From Aeromonas bestiarum (GTDB lineage: Bacteria; Pseudomonadota; Gammaproteobacteria; Enterobacterales; Aeromonadaceae): a DNA stretch of 64,000 nt. The notes under the pieces are model-generated. The model saw nothing but the letters and a program-made list of their open reading frames with translations, did no database searches and was not told the DNA's origin. Below are positions 16,862 to 25,710 of this stretch, one piece after another. The stretch's first letter is position 1, and each line of letters begins with the position of its first letter. The DNA is taken from contig NZ_CDDA01000020.1 of assembly GCF_000819745.1 (NCBI RefSeq), positions 1-64,000 on the forward strand, read 5' to 3'. A program made the position numbers and the translations under genes.

Positions 16862-17188
16862 ATGTATCTGGACAAGAGGGTAGGTGGCTGGTTGTTGCCA
16901 GCACTGCTGGGCGGTACGGCCGGCACTGGCGTGGCGGCAGAGCCGAAGCGGGCGGAAGTGGGAACCGAGCTGGTGTTGCCGCTGGGCTCGCTGCTGGAGC
17001 GAGTCTGCTGGTATCAGGATCAGAAATATTCGCTGGGTGCCAGGATCCAGCAGGGCGACAGCTGGCTGGGGTGCGGCCCGCAAAACGCGCTGGAGAGCAA
17101 CGGGCCACTGGCCTGGCGCGAGCCGGAAAGGGCGTCGGATGCGGCCGGCAAGGCGGCGAATAGCAGCACCATCAGCGTGGGTCAGTGA
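16862..17188 (+). CDS. DUF1496-family small exported protein
   Basis: The 108-residue product has a weak N-terminal export-like segment (about residues 8-26, ending GVAAEP). It carries the DUF1496 signature CWYQDQKYSLGARIQQGDSW followed by a second cysteine (positions about 49 and 71), suggesting a disulfide-bonded periplasmic domain. The family is known in Vibrio, Shewanella and Aeromonas relatives without a function. A good AAGGAG site precedes the ATG. The gene is divergent from the lipoprotein gene; the 215-base gap between them holds their two promoters. Confidence 0.8.
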   Translation: MYLDKRVGGWLLPALLGGTAGTGVAAEPKRAEVGTELVLPLGSLLERVCWYQDQKYSLGARIQQGDSWLGCGPQNALESNGPLAWREPERASDAAGKAANSSTISVGQ

Positions 17189-17273
17189 GGCTTTTCTTGA
17201 TCCAGCTAAAGACATGGACGTGACCTCTATCGCATAATGCGGCTCTTTTCCTCTCTTGGCTGGAACCTAAGAA

Positions 17274-17381
17274 ATGGCTCGTCGCTCTTCCAATGCACAA
17301 CGTCGTCGCAGTAGCTGGTGGTACAAACGCTTGTTGGCAAGGGAGCGGGAAGAGCGCGAAGCGCGTTCCGTCCGGGATTGA
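17274..17381 (+). CDS. Possible 35-residue arginine-rich mini-protein
   Basis: A short frame starts at ATG 17274 and encodes a very basic peptide with MARRSSNAQRRRSSWWYK at its start and an Arg/Glu helix after it. It ends 14 bases before a strong terminator. The ribosome site is weak. A second, start-less copy lies 165 bases downstream, so the unit was once duplicated. This could be a real small protein or the coding part of a small RNA; coding is favoured only mildly. Confidence 0.4.
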   Translation: MARRSSNAQRRRSSWWYKRLLAREREEREARSVRD

Positions 17382-17668
17382 TACCGCAGTGAAAAACGGA
17401 GCCCAGGGCTCCGTTTTTTATTCATCACCGCTGGCGGGTAACGGTGCTGCTCTTCCAATGCACAGCTTGGTTGCCGTAACGGGTGGTACAAACGCTTGTT
17501 GGCAAGGGAGCGGGAAGAGCGCGAGGGCGCTGCGTCCGGGATTGATACCGCAGTGAAGAACGGGGCCTCGGGCTCCGTTTTTTATTCATCACCGCAGACG
17601 GAGCACGGCGGCGCTGCGTCCGGGATTGATACAGCAGTGTAAAACGGAGCCCAGGGCTCCGTTTTTTA
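17284..17668 (+). repeat. Decaying tandem repeat of mini-ORF plus terminator (three terminators)
   Basis: The segment starting GCTCTTCCAATGCAC at 17284 recurs at 17449 (period 165 bases). Its 3' part, GCGCTGCGTCCGGGATTGATAC plus terminator, starts at 17527 in copy 2 and recurs at 17611 (84 bases on). Each unit ends in nearly the same rho-independent terminator (17392-17419, 17559-17583, 17641-17668), with stem ACGGAGCC/GGCTCCGT and a T run. Copy 2 has lost the start codon and copy 3 keeps only the tail. Confidence 0.8.
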
Positions 17669-17692
17669 TTTATCAAATACCGTCATGACGAG

Positions 17693-17718
17693 AACGGGGG
17701 CCATCAGGCCCCCGTTTT
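17693..17718. terminator. Hairpin between the repeat region and the catalase gene
   Basis: An AACGGGGGCC/GGCCCCCGTT stem with an ATCA loop has a T run on the plus strand and only a weak tail on the minus strand. It is the only candidate terminator for the catalase gene, ending 29 bases beyond its stop. Confidence 0.7.
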
Positions 17719-17746
17719 GCTTTTGCAGATGTTGGCTGCCTGCGGC

Positions 17747-19195
17747 TTAGCGTTGCAGGGCGGCCAGTGCCAGTTCGACCCGTTTGGCGTACTCGGGGTC
17801 GGCCTGCTCGAAGTGCTTGAGCTGGGCCGCGACTATGGCGTCATCCTCCACATTGATGAGGGAGCGGGCCAGGTTGGCGGCGAGGCGCGAGCGCTGCCCC
17901 TCATCCATGATGCGGAACAGGTTGCCCGGCTGGCTGTAGTAGTCGCTGTCGTAGTCGCGAAAATCGTAGTGCAGGGCGGCCCCTTCCAGACTCAGCGCCG
18001 GCTCGTGCTGCTCGCTCGGCTGCTGGGTGCCGAAGCGGTTCGGCTGGTAGTTGGGGCTGGCGCCGCCGTTGCTGTCGGCCCGCATGGCGCCGTCGCGGTG
18101 GGCACCGTGGTGGAACGGGCAGCGCGGGGCGTTGACCGGCAGCAGGCCGTGGTTGACGCCGAGGCGATAGCGCTGGGTGTCACCGTAGGAGAACAGGCGG
18201 CCCTGCAGCATGCGATCCGGCGAGAAGCCGATGCCGGGCACCACGTTGGCCGGGGTAAAGGCGGCCTGCTCCACGTGGGCGAAGTAGTTGTCCGGGTTCT
18301 GGTTCAGTTCCAGCACCCCCAGCGGGATCAGCGGGTAGTCGCTGTGCGGCCACACCTTGGTGAGGTCGAACGGGTGGATCTGGTAGGTCTGGGCCTCGGC
18401 CTCCGGCATCACCTGCACATAGACCTTCCAGCGCGGGAAGTCGCCCTGCTCGATGGCGTTGAACAGATCCGCCTGGCTGGTCTCTCTGTCCTGACCGACG
18501 GCGGTGGCGGCCTCTTCATCGGTGTAGAAGCTGTGACCCTGCTCGGTCTTGAAGTGGAACTTGACCCAGAAGCGCTCGTTGGCATCGTTGATGAAGCTGA
18601 AGGTGTGGCTGCCGTAGCCGTTCATCTCGCGCAAGCTCTTGGGGATGCCGCGATCGCTGAAGAGGATGGTGACCTGATGCAGGGACTCGGGATGGCGAGA
18701 CCAGAAGTCCCAGGCGGCGGTGGCGCTGCGCAGGTTGGTGCGCGGATCCCGTTTCTGGGTGTGGATGAAGTCGGGGAATTTCAGCGGATCGCGAATGAAG
18801 AACACCGGGGTGTTGTTGCCCACCAGGTCCCAGTTGCCCTGCTCTGTGTAGAACTTGAGGGCGAAGCCGCGCACGTCGCGCTCGGCGTCGGCGGCCCCCT
18901 TCTCACCAGCCACGGTGGAGAAGCGCAGGAACACGGGGGTCTGCTTGCCGACGGTGTTGAACAGGTCCGCCTTGCTGAACTGGCTGATGTCATGGGTCAC
19001 GGTAAAGGTGCCGTAGGCGCCCGAGCCCTTAGCGTGAACCACCCGCTCCGGGATCCGTTCCCGATCGAAATGAGCCAACTTTTCCATCAACCAGATGTCT
19101 TGCATCAGCACGGGGCCGCGGGGGCCGGCGGTGAGGCTGTTGTTGTTGTCGACAACGGGGGCGCCATTGGCACTGTGCAGGGTCTTGTCGTTCAT
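17747..19195 (-). CDS. katA: Monofunctional heme catalase (small-subunit, clade 3)
   Basis: The 482-residue enzyme dismutates hydrogen peroxide. The active-site signature [20 protein letters not shown] contains the distal histidine. The substrate-channel region [18 protein letters not shown] and the heme-ligand region [14 protein letters not shown] with the proximal tyrosine are all present. Length and lack of a C-terminal flavodoxin-like domain place it among the small-subunit NADPH-binding catalases. No signal peptide is seen, so it is cytoplasmic. An AAGGAG site precedes the start. KatA versus KatB naming is a convention I cannot settle. I saw no clear OxyR site by eye. Confidence 0.96.
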   Translation of the reverse strand: MNDKTLHSANGAPVVDNNNSLTAGPRGPVLMQDIWLMEKLAHFDRERIPERVVHAKGSGAYGTFTVTHDISQFSKADLFNTVGKQTPVFLRFSTVAGEKGAADAERDVRGFALKFYTEQGNWDLVGNNTPVFFIRDPLKFPDFIHTQKRDPRTNLRSATAAWDFWSRHPESLHQVTILFSDRGIPKSLREMNGYGSHTFSFINDANERFWVKFHFKTEQGHSFYTDEEAATAVGQDRETSQADLFNAIEQGDFPRWKVYVQVMPEAEAQTYQIHPFDLTKVWPHSDYPLIPLGVLELNQNPDNYFAHVEQAAFTPANVVPGIGFSPDRMLQGRLFSYGDTQRYRLGVNHGLLPVNAPRCPFHHGAHRDGAMRADSNGGASPNYQPNRFGTQQPSEQHEPALSLEGAALHYDFRDYDSDYYSQPGNLFRIMDEGQRSRLAANLARSLINVEDDAIVAAQLKHFEQADPEYAKRVELALAALQR

Positions 19196-19358
19196 GGTGC
19201 TTCTCCTTGTTGGTGAGCCTTGAGTCTATAACAAGGAAAAACCCCGGAACCAATGGGCCTTCCCTCGCCCTTTGATAGGCATCACAAATGGGTGGGGCTG
19301 GGGGGATGACCGGACCCTTCTGATGCTGCATGATGAGGTTTTCGAGAAGGAGCCTCAG

Positions 19359-19844
19359 ATGCAGATCACCATTCGTCACGCCGAACCGGCCGATGCTCCC
19401 GCCTTGCGGGATCTCTATGCCATGCCCAACGCCCAGGCAGGCACCCTGCAACTGCCGTATCCGACCCTGAGCGTCTGGCAGAAGCGGTTGGAGAACGGCA
19501 GCGTGGTGGCGCTGGTGGCCGAGGTCGACGGCCTGCTGGTGGGCCAGCTCTCGCTGCATATCGAGCCCAATCCCAGGCGCAAACACGTGGCCTGCATCGG
19601 CATGGGGGTGCGGGATGACTGGGCCGGCAAGGGCATCGGCTCGGCCCTGTTGGGGGCCGCGCTGGAGATGGCCGACAACTGGCTCAACCTGCAACGTGTC
19701 GAGCTCACCGTCTATACCGACAATCCGGGGGCGCAGGCGCTCTATCGCAAGTTCGGCTTCGTCGAGGAGGGGCTGGCCCGCGGCTTCGCCTTCCGGCAGG
19801 GTGAATACGTGGATGCCCTCTACATGGCGAGGATCCGGCCGTGA
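19359..19844 (+). CDS. GNAT-family N-acetyltransferase, YhhY/AaaT-like
   Basis: The 161-residue protein has the complete GNAT fold. The acetyl-CoA loop lies in VRDDWAGKGIGSALL (about residues 86-100), and RVELTVYTDNPGAQALYRKFGF gives the typical C-terminal motif. It follows E. coli YhhY/AaaT along its length, including the end (GEYVDALYMARI). That enzyme acetylates L-Phe and L-Met; the same role here is an inference. The start at 19359 has AAGGAG upstream; earlier in-frame starts lack one. Its stop overlaps the GTG start of the AraC-GyrI gene, so they are coupled. Confidence 0.88.
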   Translation: MQITIRHAEPADAPALRDLYAMPNAQAGTLQLPYPTLSVWQKRLENGSVVALVAEVDGLLVGQLSLHIEPNPRRKHVACIGMGVRDDWAGKGIGSALLGAALEMADNWLNLQRVELTVYTDNPGAQALYRKFGFVEEGLARGFAFRQGEYVDALYMARIRP

Positions 19845-20698
19845 TCGACTACCGCCGCCGGCTCATCCCTGTGCTGCGGGCGCTGGAGCGGGATCCCGAT
19901 CTCTCCATCGAGGCGCTGGCGGACCGGGCCTGCCTCTCCCTCTACCATTTTCACCGGGTGTTCACCGCAGTGGCGGGCGAGGCGCCGGGGGAGATGTGTC
20001 GGCGGCTGCGCATGCAGCGGGCGGCCTGGCAGCTCTGCTACACGGACGCCAGCGTCACCGCCATCGCGCTGGGGGCGGGCCTTGCCAGTTCCCAGGCGTT
20101 CGCCAAGGCGTTTCGCCGCCATTACGGTTGCACCCCTGGCGAGTTTCGCCGCGACAAGCGCAAGAATGGACACCTGGAGAGCAAGGATGGACACGCATGG
20201 GAGGGTTCGTCCCCTTATGCTGAAGGTCATTCATCAGCAAGGAGCAACACCATGAAAACTGTCGAGATGGACGCCCGTACCCTGGCCTATATCCGGGTCA
20301 CAGGCCCCTATGGCGAGGGGTATGACGCCGTCTGCGGCCGCCTGTATCAGTGGGCGGCCACCCGCGGACTCGAGCAAGGGGAGTGGATCTTCATCTACCA
20401 CGACAACCCTGAGGTGACGCCACCGGCCCAGTGCCGCACCGATATCGGCGTCACTGTGCCTGCCCAGACCCGGGGCGAGGGGGAGGTGGAAACCCAGCTC
20501 ATTCCCGCCGGGCGTTATGCCCAGTCCCGCTACCTCATCACGGATCGCAGCCAGTACGGGCCGCGCTGGCAAGAGCATGTGGGCGACATAGTCGCGGCCG
20601 GGCTGGAATTTGGCAGCGGCCCCTGTTTCGAGCTCTATCACAGCGTGAGCAACGATCCCCTGCGCGACGATGTCAGCTTCTGCTCCAGCGTGCGTTAG
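19841..20698 (+). CDS. AraC-type regulator with C-terminal GyrI-like effector domain
   Basis: The 285-residue protein starts with two AraC helix-turn-helix motifs (about residues 5-105, with AFAKAFRRHYGCTPGEFRRD). A low-complexity linker (about 110-140) leads to a GyrI-like small-molecule domain (about 140-285). This domain arrangement is that of SbmC/Rob-like multidrug-binding regulators. The start codon is GTG overlapping the acetyltransferase stop (GTGA). An internal ATG with AAGGAG just upstream (near 20251) could also give a free GyrI-like protein. It likely senses a small toxic molecule. It ends at a strong terminator. Confidence 0.88.
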   Translation: MIDYRRRLIPVLRALERDPDLSIEALADRACLSLYHFHRVFTAVAGEAPGEMCRRLRMQRAAWQLCYTDASVTAIALGAGLASSQAFAKAFRRHYGCTPGEFRRDKRKNGHLESKDGHAWEGSSPYAEGHSSARSNTMKTVEMDARTLAYIRVTGPYGEGYDAVCGRLYQWAATRGLEQGEWIFIYHDNPEVTPPAQCRTDIGVTVPAQTRGEGEVETQLIPAGRYAQSRYLITDRSQYGPRWQEHVGDIVAAGLEFGSGPCFELYHSVSNDPLRDDVSFCSSVR

Positions 20699-20716
20699 GC
20701 ATCAATCAATGACAAT

Positions 20717-20746
20717 GAAACGAGGCGCCCGTGGGCGCCTCGTTTC
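20717..20746. terminator. Bidirectional terminator between convergent genes
   Basis: A 14-pair stem (GAAACGAGGCGCCC and complement) with a two-base loop lies 18 bases after the AraC-GyrI stop and before the end of the EamA gene. Confidence 0.85.
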
Positions 20747-20809
20747 ATGTGAGATGGGTGACGCTGTCTCGGCACAGCCGCCCCCGAAAGAGCAAGATGT
20801 CCGCCCGCA

Positions 20810-21709
20810 TCAAGACTGGCTCGGCACCTTGTCCCGACGCGACTTCCACCACCAGCGCAGGCGGATCTGGGAGATCAACATGCCTGCCAGCATCAGGGCG
20901 CAGCCCACCATGGCGCGTTCATCCAGGGTCTCGCCGAGCAGCAGCACACCGCCGATGGCGGCGAAGACTGTCTCCAGGCTGAGGATGATGGCGGCGTGGG
21001 CCGGATGGGCGCCGCGCTGCCCCACCACCTGCAGCGTGTAGCCGATACCGACCGAGACCAGACCGGCATAGAGCAGCGCCTGCCAGCCCGCCACGGCGCC
21101 GCTCATGGTCGGCGTCTCCATGGTGAAGGCAACCCCCAGGCTGAGCAGGCCGCACACCAGGAACTGGACGCCGGCCAGGCGGATCGGCGCGACCCGGCTC
21201 GAGTAGTGATCCAGCACCAGCAGATGGATGGCCCAGAACAGGGCGCCGATCACCTGCAACAGGTCGCCGTAGCCTATGGTGAACTCCTCGGTCACGCTCA
21301 GGTAATAGAGCCCGGCCATGGCGATGAGGGCGCCGATCCAGGTGTTGGCGCCGGTCTTGTGACGCAGGGCCAGGCCGATGACGGGCACCAGTATGATGTA
21401 GAGGCCTGTGATGAAACCCGCCTTGGCGGCCGTGGTATAGAGCAGCCCCACCTGCTGCAGGGAGGCTGCGCTGAACAGCACGACACCGGCGAGCAGGCCC
21501 CCGGTCAGCAGCAGGCGGCGATCACAAGACTGACCGGTGGGCTGGCGTGACTTGAGCCACCACAGCAGCGGCAGCAGGGAGGCGGCACCGAGCAGAAAGC
21601 GCAGGCCGTTGAAGGTGTAAGGCCCCATGTGATCCATCCCCAGCCGCTGGGCGACGAAGCCCAGCCCCCAGATGGCGGCGGCCATCAGTAACATCATGTT
21701 CGAACGCAT
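20810..21709 (-). CDS. EamA/DMT-family drug-metabolite exporter
   Basis: The 299-residue protein has about ten membrane helices in two EamA repeats. AAIWGLGFVAQRLGMD opens the first repeat, and the second begins near residue 150 (LFWAIHLLVLDHY). HPAHAAIILSLETVFAAIGG near residue 245 is typical of the second EamA domain. The substrate is unknown; family members export amino acids or other metabolites. It has a Lys/Arg-rich C-terminus. It is probably monocistronic, with an 87-base gap to the DUF2214 gene. Confidence 0.88.
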   Translation of the reverse strand: MRSNMMLLMAAAIWGLGFVAQRLGMDHMGPYTFNGLRFLLGAASLLPLLWWLKSRQPTGQSCDRRLLLTGGLLAGVVLFSAASLQQVGLLYTTAAKAGFITGLYIILVPVIGLALRHKTGANTWIGALIAMAGLYYLSVTEEFTIGYGDLLQVIGALFWAIHLLVLDHYSSRVAPIRLAGVQFLVCGLLSLGVAFTMETPTMSGAVAGWQALLYAGLVSVGIGYTLQVVGQRGAHPAHAAIILSLETVFAAIGGVLLLGETLDERAMVGCALMLAGMLISQIRLRWWWKSRRDKVPSQS

Positions 21710-21796
21710 ACGAATTCATCCCTGAAAAGGTGGCGGGCAGGCGCCCGTCCGCAAAGCTCCAGCCACCAAGATAACCGTGTGCGGGGGGATTTGTCT

Positions 21797-22237
21797 TTAG
21801 CTACTGGCAAGTCTGGCCAGCAGGGGAATGAGGGCGAGCAGCAAGAGGTTGCCGCGCAGGATCCAGATCACCCAGAACTGCTGCTGGATGGAGACCATGG
21901 GGGCCCGACCCTGGCGAAGGGAGCGGCGCCAGCGATAGAAGAGGCGGCTGGGGTAGCCAAAGCTGATGGCCATCACGAAGAACAGCAGCAGCTTGGTGCG
22001 ATAGCCGGGGTTGGCGAGCAGCACGGCGGGCTCGTCGGGGTGGGCGAGCACCTGCAACACGCCCGTGATGAAGATGAGCAGCAGGGCCAGTGCCGCCAGG
22101 CCATCGGCCAGCAGCAGCTTGCGCACCTGCTCGATGGACATGCCACGCCGGAACAGAAAATACTCTGAGGTGATGGCCCCGGTCAGGGTGATCACGGCGC
22201 AATAGTGCAGCGCCATCAGCAGATCCGGGTTCAACAT
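21797..22237 (-). CDS. DUF2214-family membrane protein
   Basis: The 146-residue product has four membrane helices (about residues 7-27, 45-63, 78-96, 122-142), separated by basic loops. The pattern (ALHYCAVITLTGAITSEYFLF near the N-terminus) fits the DUF2214 group of predicted membrane proteins, which has no known function. It is transcribed in the same direction as the EamA gene and may share its transcript. Confidence 0.75.
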   Translation of the reverse strand: MLNPDLLMALHYCAVITLTGAITSEYFLFRRGMSIEQVRKLLLADGLAALALLLIFITGVLQVLAHPDEPAVLLANPGYRTKLLLFFVMAISFGYPSRLFYRWRRSLRQGRAPMVSIQQQFWVIWILRGNLLLLALIPLLARLASS

Positions 22238-22346
22238 CCGTGTCGATTACCTCTTGTTGAGCACATAACCAGCTTCCTTTTGGACGCCATCCCGTGGTGC
22301 TGATATTCTGACACTACATCATGTCTGACGGTAGCAGGAGTCCGGG

Positions 22347-23957
22347 TTGGATAAGCGTGTTGTCTCCAAGAAAACCTGGTCCCTGGTTGCCCGGATGCGG
22401 CTGGGCTTGCTGCTGCTGTTCATTCCCGTGCTGATGCTGGGCGGCATCTACTATCTGCACATGGAACGCAGCCTGCAAAACGAGTTGCAGCAGCGTCTGC
22501 TCGCCACCAATCACCAGTTGCGCCACGTCTTCATCGAGCCCTATCTCCAGGAGATGGAACGGCAGTTTACGCTTATCTACGACCAAGTGAAGGTGGAAGA
22601 TATCAGCGGCCCCCGCCTGTACAATACCGAGACCTATCTGAAGGAGTGGCGGCTCTACAAGGGGATGATGGCCGATCTCATCTACATCTATGTCGGCACG
22701 GCCGAGCGCCAGATGCTGATCTATCCCAAGTGGGAGGCGGATGCCAACTTCGATCCCAGGGTGCGCCCCTGGTATCAGCTGGCCAGCCAGCATCTGGGCA
22801 AGATAGTCTGGACCGAGCCCTACTACGACTACACCAATGGCAACCTGGTGATCGCCCTGGCGCGGGCCCTGACCGATACCAGCGGCAAGGTGCGGGGGGT
22901 GTTTGCGGTCGATGCCATCCTGGCGCCCTTCTCGGCCCAGCTGAACCGCCAGGCTGACAACGGGTACCAGATGATAGTCAACCAGTCCGGCAAGGTGCTG
23001 GTGCACCCGGATCCCGCCCAGTTGCTCAAGCCCATGACCCATCCCCAGTGGCTCTCCCGCTTCCAGCAGGGGGATGGCATCTTCCTGGACAAGGCCTCCC
23101 AGCTGTTCGTGGCCTACAGCAAGTTGCCTGAACGCAACTGGGTGCTCATCAGCGTGCAACCGGCGGCCAGCGTCCAGGCTGCGATCGACAGGGTCTCCCT
23201 CAATGTGCTGCTGATGGTGGCGCTGGCCTGCGTGCTCTATTTCGTGCTGGCACTGGTGTGGTCCCGCTATTTCCGCCGCATGCTCGACGAGATCTCCTCC
23301 ATGATCCGGGCCAGCCGGACCCAACCCGATGACGTGCCCCAGGGCGGGATGCGTGAGCTCAAGGACGTCTACGCCGAGTTGGTCGAGGTGGGCAAGGATT
23401 ATCACGAGGCGCGCCAGCAGGCCCATCTGGACAAGCTGACCGGCCTCTACAATCGCCGCTTCTTCGACGAACGCCTGACCCGGCTGTTGCTCGAACACCA
23501 GCCCTTCTGCCTGGCCATGGTCGATCTCGATGACTTCAAGCGGGTCAACGACAACTATGGCCACCAGACCGGGGATGTGGTGCTCAAGCGGGTGTCCAAG
23601 CTGGCCATGCGGCTGCTGGGGGATCATGGCTGGGTCTGCCGTTACGGCGGGGAGGAGCTGGTGGTGCTGATGGTCAACCCGGACACCCACTTCTGCCTGA
23701 TGCTGATGGAGCAGTTTCGCAAGGGGGTGGAGTCACTGGACTGGCGCGAGCCTGGCCTCAGACTCACCTTGAGTGGCGGGCTGGTGGCCAGCCATGGGGT
23801 GACGCACGGCCAGACGCTGCTGGAGGTGGCCGATGCCGAGGTCTATCGTGCCAAGCGCGATGGCAAGAACCGCATCTACCTGGGCAAGCCGCAGGAACTG
23901 GTGGCCGGAGAGGGGAGCTTGCCAAAAGGCAGCCTGTTGAGCAACGAAGAGGCCTGA
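22347..23957 (+). CDS. Membrane diguanylate cyclase with periplasmic Cache sensor (GGEEL)
   Basis: This 536-residue enzyme should make cyclic-di-GMP from two GTP. A membrane helix (about residues 18-36) and a periplasmic Cache domain (about 40-285, with RPWYQLASQHLGKIVWTEPY) are followed by a second helix (about 290-310) and a GGDEF domain (about 375-515). The active-site signature is GGEEL in CRYGGEELVV. The upstream product-inhibition site R-x-x-D is not present. The start is TTG at 22347 with AGGAG seven bases upstream. The Cache domain suggests sensing of a small external ligand. It is divergent from the DUF2214 gene. Confidence 0.9.
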   Translation: MDKRVVSKKTWSLVARMRLGLLLLFIPVLMLGGIYYLHMERSLQNELQQRLLATNHQLRHVFIEPYLQEMERQFTLIYDQVKVEDISGPRLYNTETYLKEWRLYKGMMADLIYIYVGTAERQMLIYPKWEADANFDPRVRPWYQLASQHLGKIVWTEPYYDYTNGNLVIALARALTDTSGKVRGVFAVDAILAPFSAQLNRQADNGYQMIVNQSGKVLVHPDPAQLLKPMTHPQWLSRFQQGDGIFLDKASQLFVAYSKLPERNWVLISVQPAASVQAAIDRVSLNVLLMVALACVLYFVLALVWSRYFRRMLDEISSMIRASRTQPDDVPQGGMRELKDVYAELVEVGKDYHEARQQAHLDKLTGLYNRRFFDERLTRLLLEHQPFCLAMVDLDDFKRVNDNYGHQTGDVVLKRVSKLAMRLLGDHGWVCRYGGEELVVLMVNPDTHFCLMLMEQFRKGVESLDWREPGLRLTLSGGLVASHGVTHGQTLLEVADAEVYRAKRDGKNRIYLGKPQELVAGEGSLPKGSLLSNEEA

Positions 23958-23969
23958 GGGCCTCTTCTT
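23947..23969. terminator. Terminator overlapping the end of the cyclase gene
   Basis: AGAGGCC/GGCCTCT encloses the stop codon and is followed by TTCTTC. It serves the convergent cyclase and HAD genes. Confidence 0.65.
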
Positions 23970-23972
23970 CAT

Positions 23973-24632
23973 TCAGCCGACCAACTGCCAGTCCAGGGTG
24001 GGCCAGGCCTGCTCGACGGCGACCTGACGCAGGCCGGGAGCCGGATTGACCGCATGGGGATGGGTCACGGCCCGCAGCAGTGGCAGGTCGTTGTGGGAGT
24101 CGCTGTAACCGTGGCTCTCCTGCCAGAGGTTGTCATCCCCGGCGAAGAGCTGGTTGATGCGGGCCACCTTGCCTTCCCGAAAGCTGAGGGTGCCGCGAGT
24201 CTGGCCGGTCAGCATGCCCTCTTCCTCATCCAGCAGTATGGCGACGCAGTGATCCATCCCCAGCATCTGCGCCATGGGCGCCACCAGATGCTCGCCGGAG
24301 GCGGAGATCAGTACCAGCTCGTCACCGCGCTCCCTGTGCCACTCGATGCGTGCCAGCCCTTCCGGATAGATGCGCGCCCGCAGCACCTGCTCGGCGAAGT
24401 GCTGGCACTGCTGGCCGAGCCACTGGCGCGACTTGCCCGCCAGCGGCCGCAGGGTGAAGGCCATGTACTGATGCATGTCCATCTTGCCCTGATGGTAGAG
24501 GGACATCATGGCCTGCTCCTCGGCAATCATGTCCGCCGGGGCCAGCTCCTGGGCCACCATGTACTCCAGCCAGAGGCTGGCGGAATCCCCGGCAATCAGG
24601 GTCTCATCCAGATCAAACAGTGCCAGTGCCAT
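23973..24632 (-). CDS. HAD-superfamily phosphatase, subfamily IB (SerB-like)
   Basis: The 219-residue hydrolase carries the HAD nucleophile motif DLDET (Asp7 and Asp9). A SASGEHL motif II lies near residue 109, and the acidic motif YSDSHNDLPLL near residue 177 follows a lysine (GKVARI). The spacing fits the HAD-IB group that includes phosphoserine phosphatase-like enzymes. The substrate is unknown. It lies 65 bases downstream of the ABC ATPase gene in the same orientation. It could therefore remove phosphate from a product of that pathway, but a hairpin separates the two and the link is an inference. Confidence 0.85.
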   Translation of the reverse strand: MALALFDLDETLIAGDSASLWLEYMVAQELAPADMIAEEQAMMSLYHQGKMDMHQYMAFTLRPLAGKSRQWLGQQCQHFAEQVLRARIYPEGLARIEWHRERGDELVLISASGEHLVAPMAQMLGMDHCVAILLDEEEGMLTGQTRGTLSFREGKVARINQLFAGDDNLWQESHGYSDSHNDLPLLRAVTHPHAVNPAPGLRQVAVEQAWPTLDWQLVG

Positions 24633-24652
24633 GACGGCTCCTTGGGTTGGTG

Positions 24653-24672
24653 GCCGGCATCTTGATGCCGGC
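24653..24672 (-). other. Strong hairpin between ABC ATPase and HAD genes
   Basis: GCCGGCATC/GATGCCGGC is a perfect nine-pair stem with a two-base centre and no T run on the minus strand. It may stabilise the upstream message end or partly uncouple the HAD gene. Confidence 0.55.
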
Positions 24673-24697
24673 AGAAAACAGAATGGGATACATGGCC

Positions 24698-25705
24698 TTA
24701 TGCTACCTCACACAGCTGATCCCGGGCCACCGCCAGAGTGACACTTGTGCCTGCCGGCAGCAGATCCCGGGCCGAGCGGTTGAGGCAGTCCACCGTCAAG
24801 AGCCCCGCCTCGCACGCCACCTGATAGCGGATGACGTTGCCGAGCAGCTGCTGCTGGCGAACGATGCCGGGCAGGCTGGGCTCGCTACTGGTCGCTCCTG
24901 CGGGCAGCAGTGTGATGGATTCGGGTCGCAGCGCCAGCTTGCCCTGAAAACGGGGGCCGAACAGGGACTTGCCCTGCTCTGCGTTCAGCAGGTTGTAGTT
25001 GCCGATAAAGCTCGCCACAAACTCGCTGGCGGGGCGGGTGTAGATCTGCTCAGGCGTGCCGCTCTGGACTATGGATCCCTTGTTCATCAGGAAGATCCGG
25101 TCCGACATGGTCAGCGCTTCTTCCTGATCGTGGGTGACGAAGATGGTGGTGAGCTCAAGGCGCTGCTGGATCTCGCGGATCTGCAAGCGCAGGCTGCGGC
25201 GGATGCGGGCATCGAGGGCCGAGAGCGGCTCGTCCAGCAACAGGATCCTTGGCCGTACCACCAGGGCGCGGGCCAGGGCGACTCGCTGGCGCTGGCCACC
25301 GGAGAGCTCGCTCGGATAGCGGCGCTCTAAGCCATCCAGCTCCACCAGACTCAAGGCCTCCTGCACGCTGGCCGCCAGCTCCCGTCCCGGCTGGGGCTTC
25401 ATCTTGAGGCCGAAGGCCACGTTGTCCCACACCGTCATGTTGGGGAAAAGGGCATAGCTCTGGAACACCATGCCGATGCCCCGTTTCTGGGGCGCTTGCC
25501 AGGTGATCTCTTCGCCGGCCACCCGCACCTGACCGCCATCGACCGGGGTGAGCCCGGCCAGTGCCCGCAACAGGGTGGATTTGCCGCAGCCTGAGGGGCC
25601 GAGCAGGGTCACCAGTTCCCCCTTGCGGATGCCGAACTCTATCCCCTCGAACACCTTGGTCTCGCCGTAGGATTTGTGCAGTTGGGTTACTTCTAGATGG
25701 AACAT
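24698..25705 (-). CDS. ABC importer ATPase (PotA/PhnT-type)
   Basis: The 335-residue protein energises import through the two permeases encoded upstream. Walker A is GPSGCGKST (about residue 35), the Q-loop is MVFQSYALFPN, the signature is LSGGQRQRVALARAL (about 135), and Walker B is ILLLDEPLSALDA. An H-loop (VTHDQEEAL) and a C-terminal TOBE-like domain (about 260-335) complete the spermidine/phosphonate-type layout. The start is ATG at 25705, five bases after the permease stop; the frame continues upstream only in the shadow of the permease gene. The substrate is set by the binding protein at the operon start. Confidence 0.93.
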   Translation of the reverse strand: MFHLEVTQLHKSYGETKVFEGIEFGIRKGELVTLLGPSGCGKSTLLRALAGLTPVDGGQVRVAGEEITWQAPQKRGIGMVFQSYALFPNMTVWDNVAFGLKMKPQPGRELAASVQEALSLVELDGLERRYPSELSGGQRQRVALARALVVRPRILLLDEPLSALDARIRRSLRLQIREIQQRLELTTIFVTHDQEEALTMSDRIFLMNKGSIVQSGTPEQIYTRPASEFVASFIGNYNLLNAEQGKSLFGPRFQGKLALRPESITLLPAGATSSEPSLPGIVRQQQLLGNVIRYQVACEAGLLTVDCLNRSARDLLPAGTSVTLAVARDQLCEVA

Positions 25706-25710
25706 ATGGA

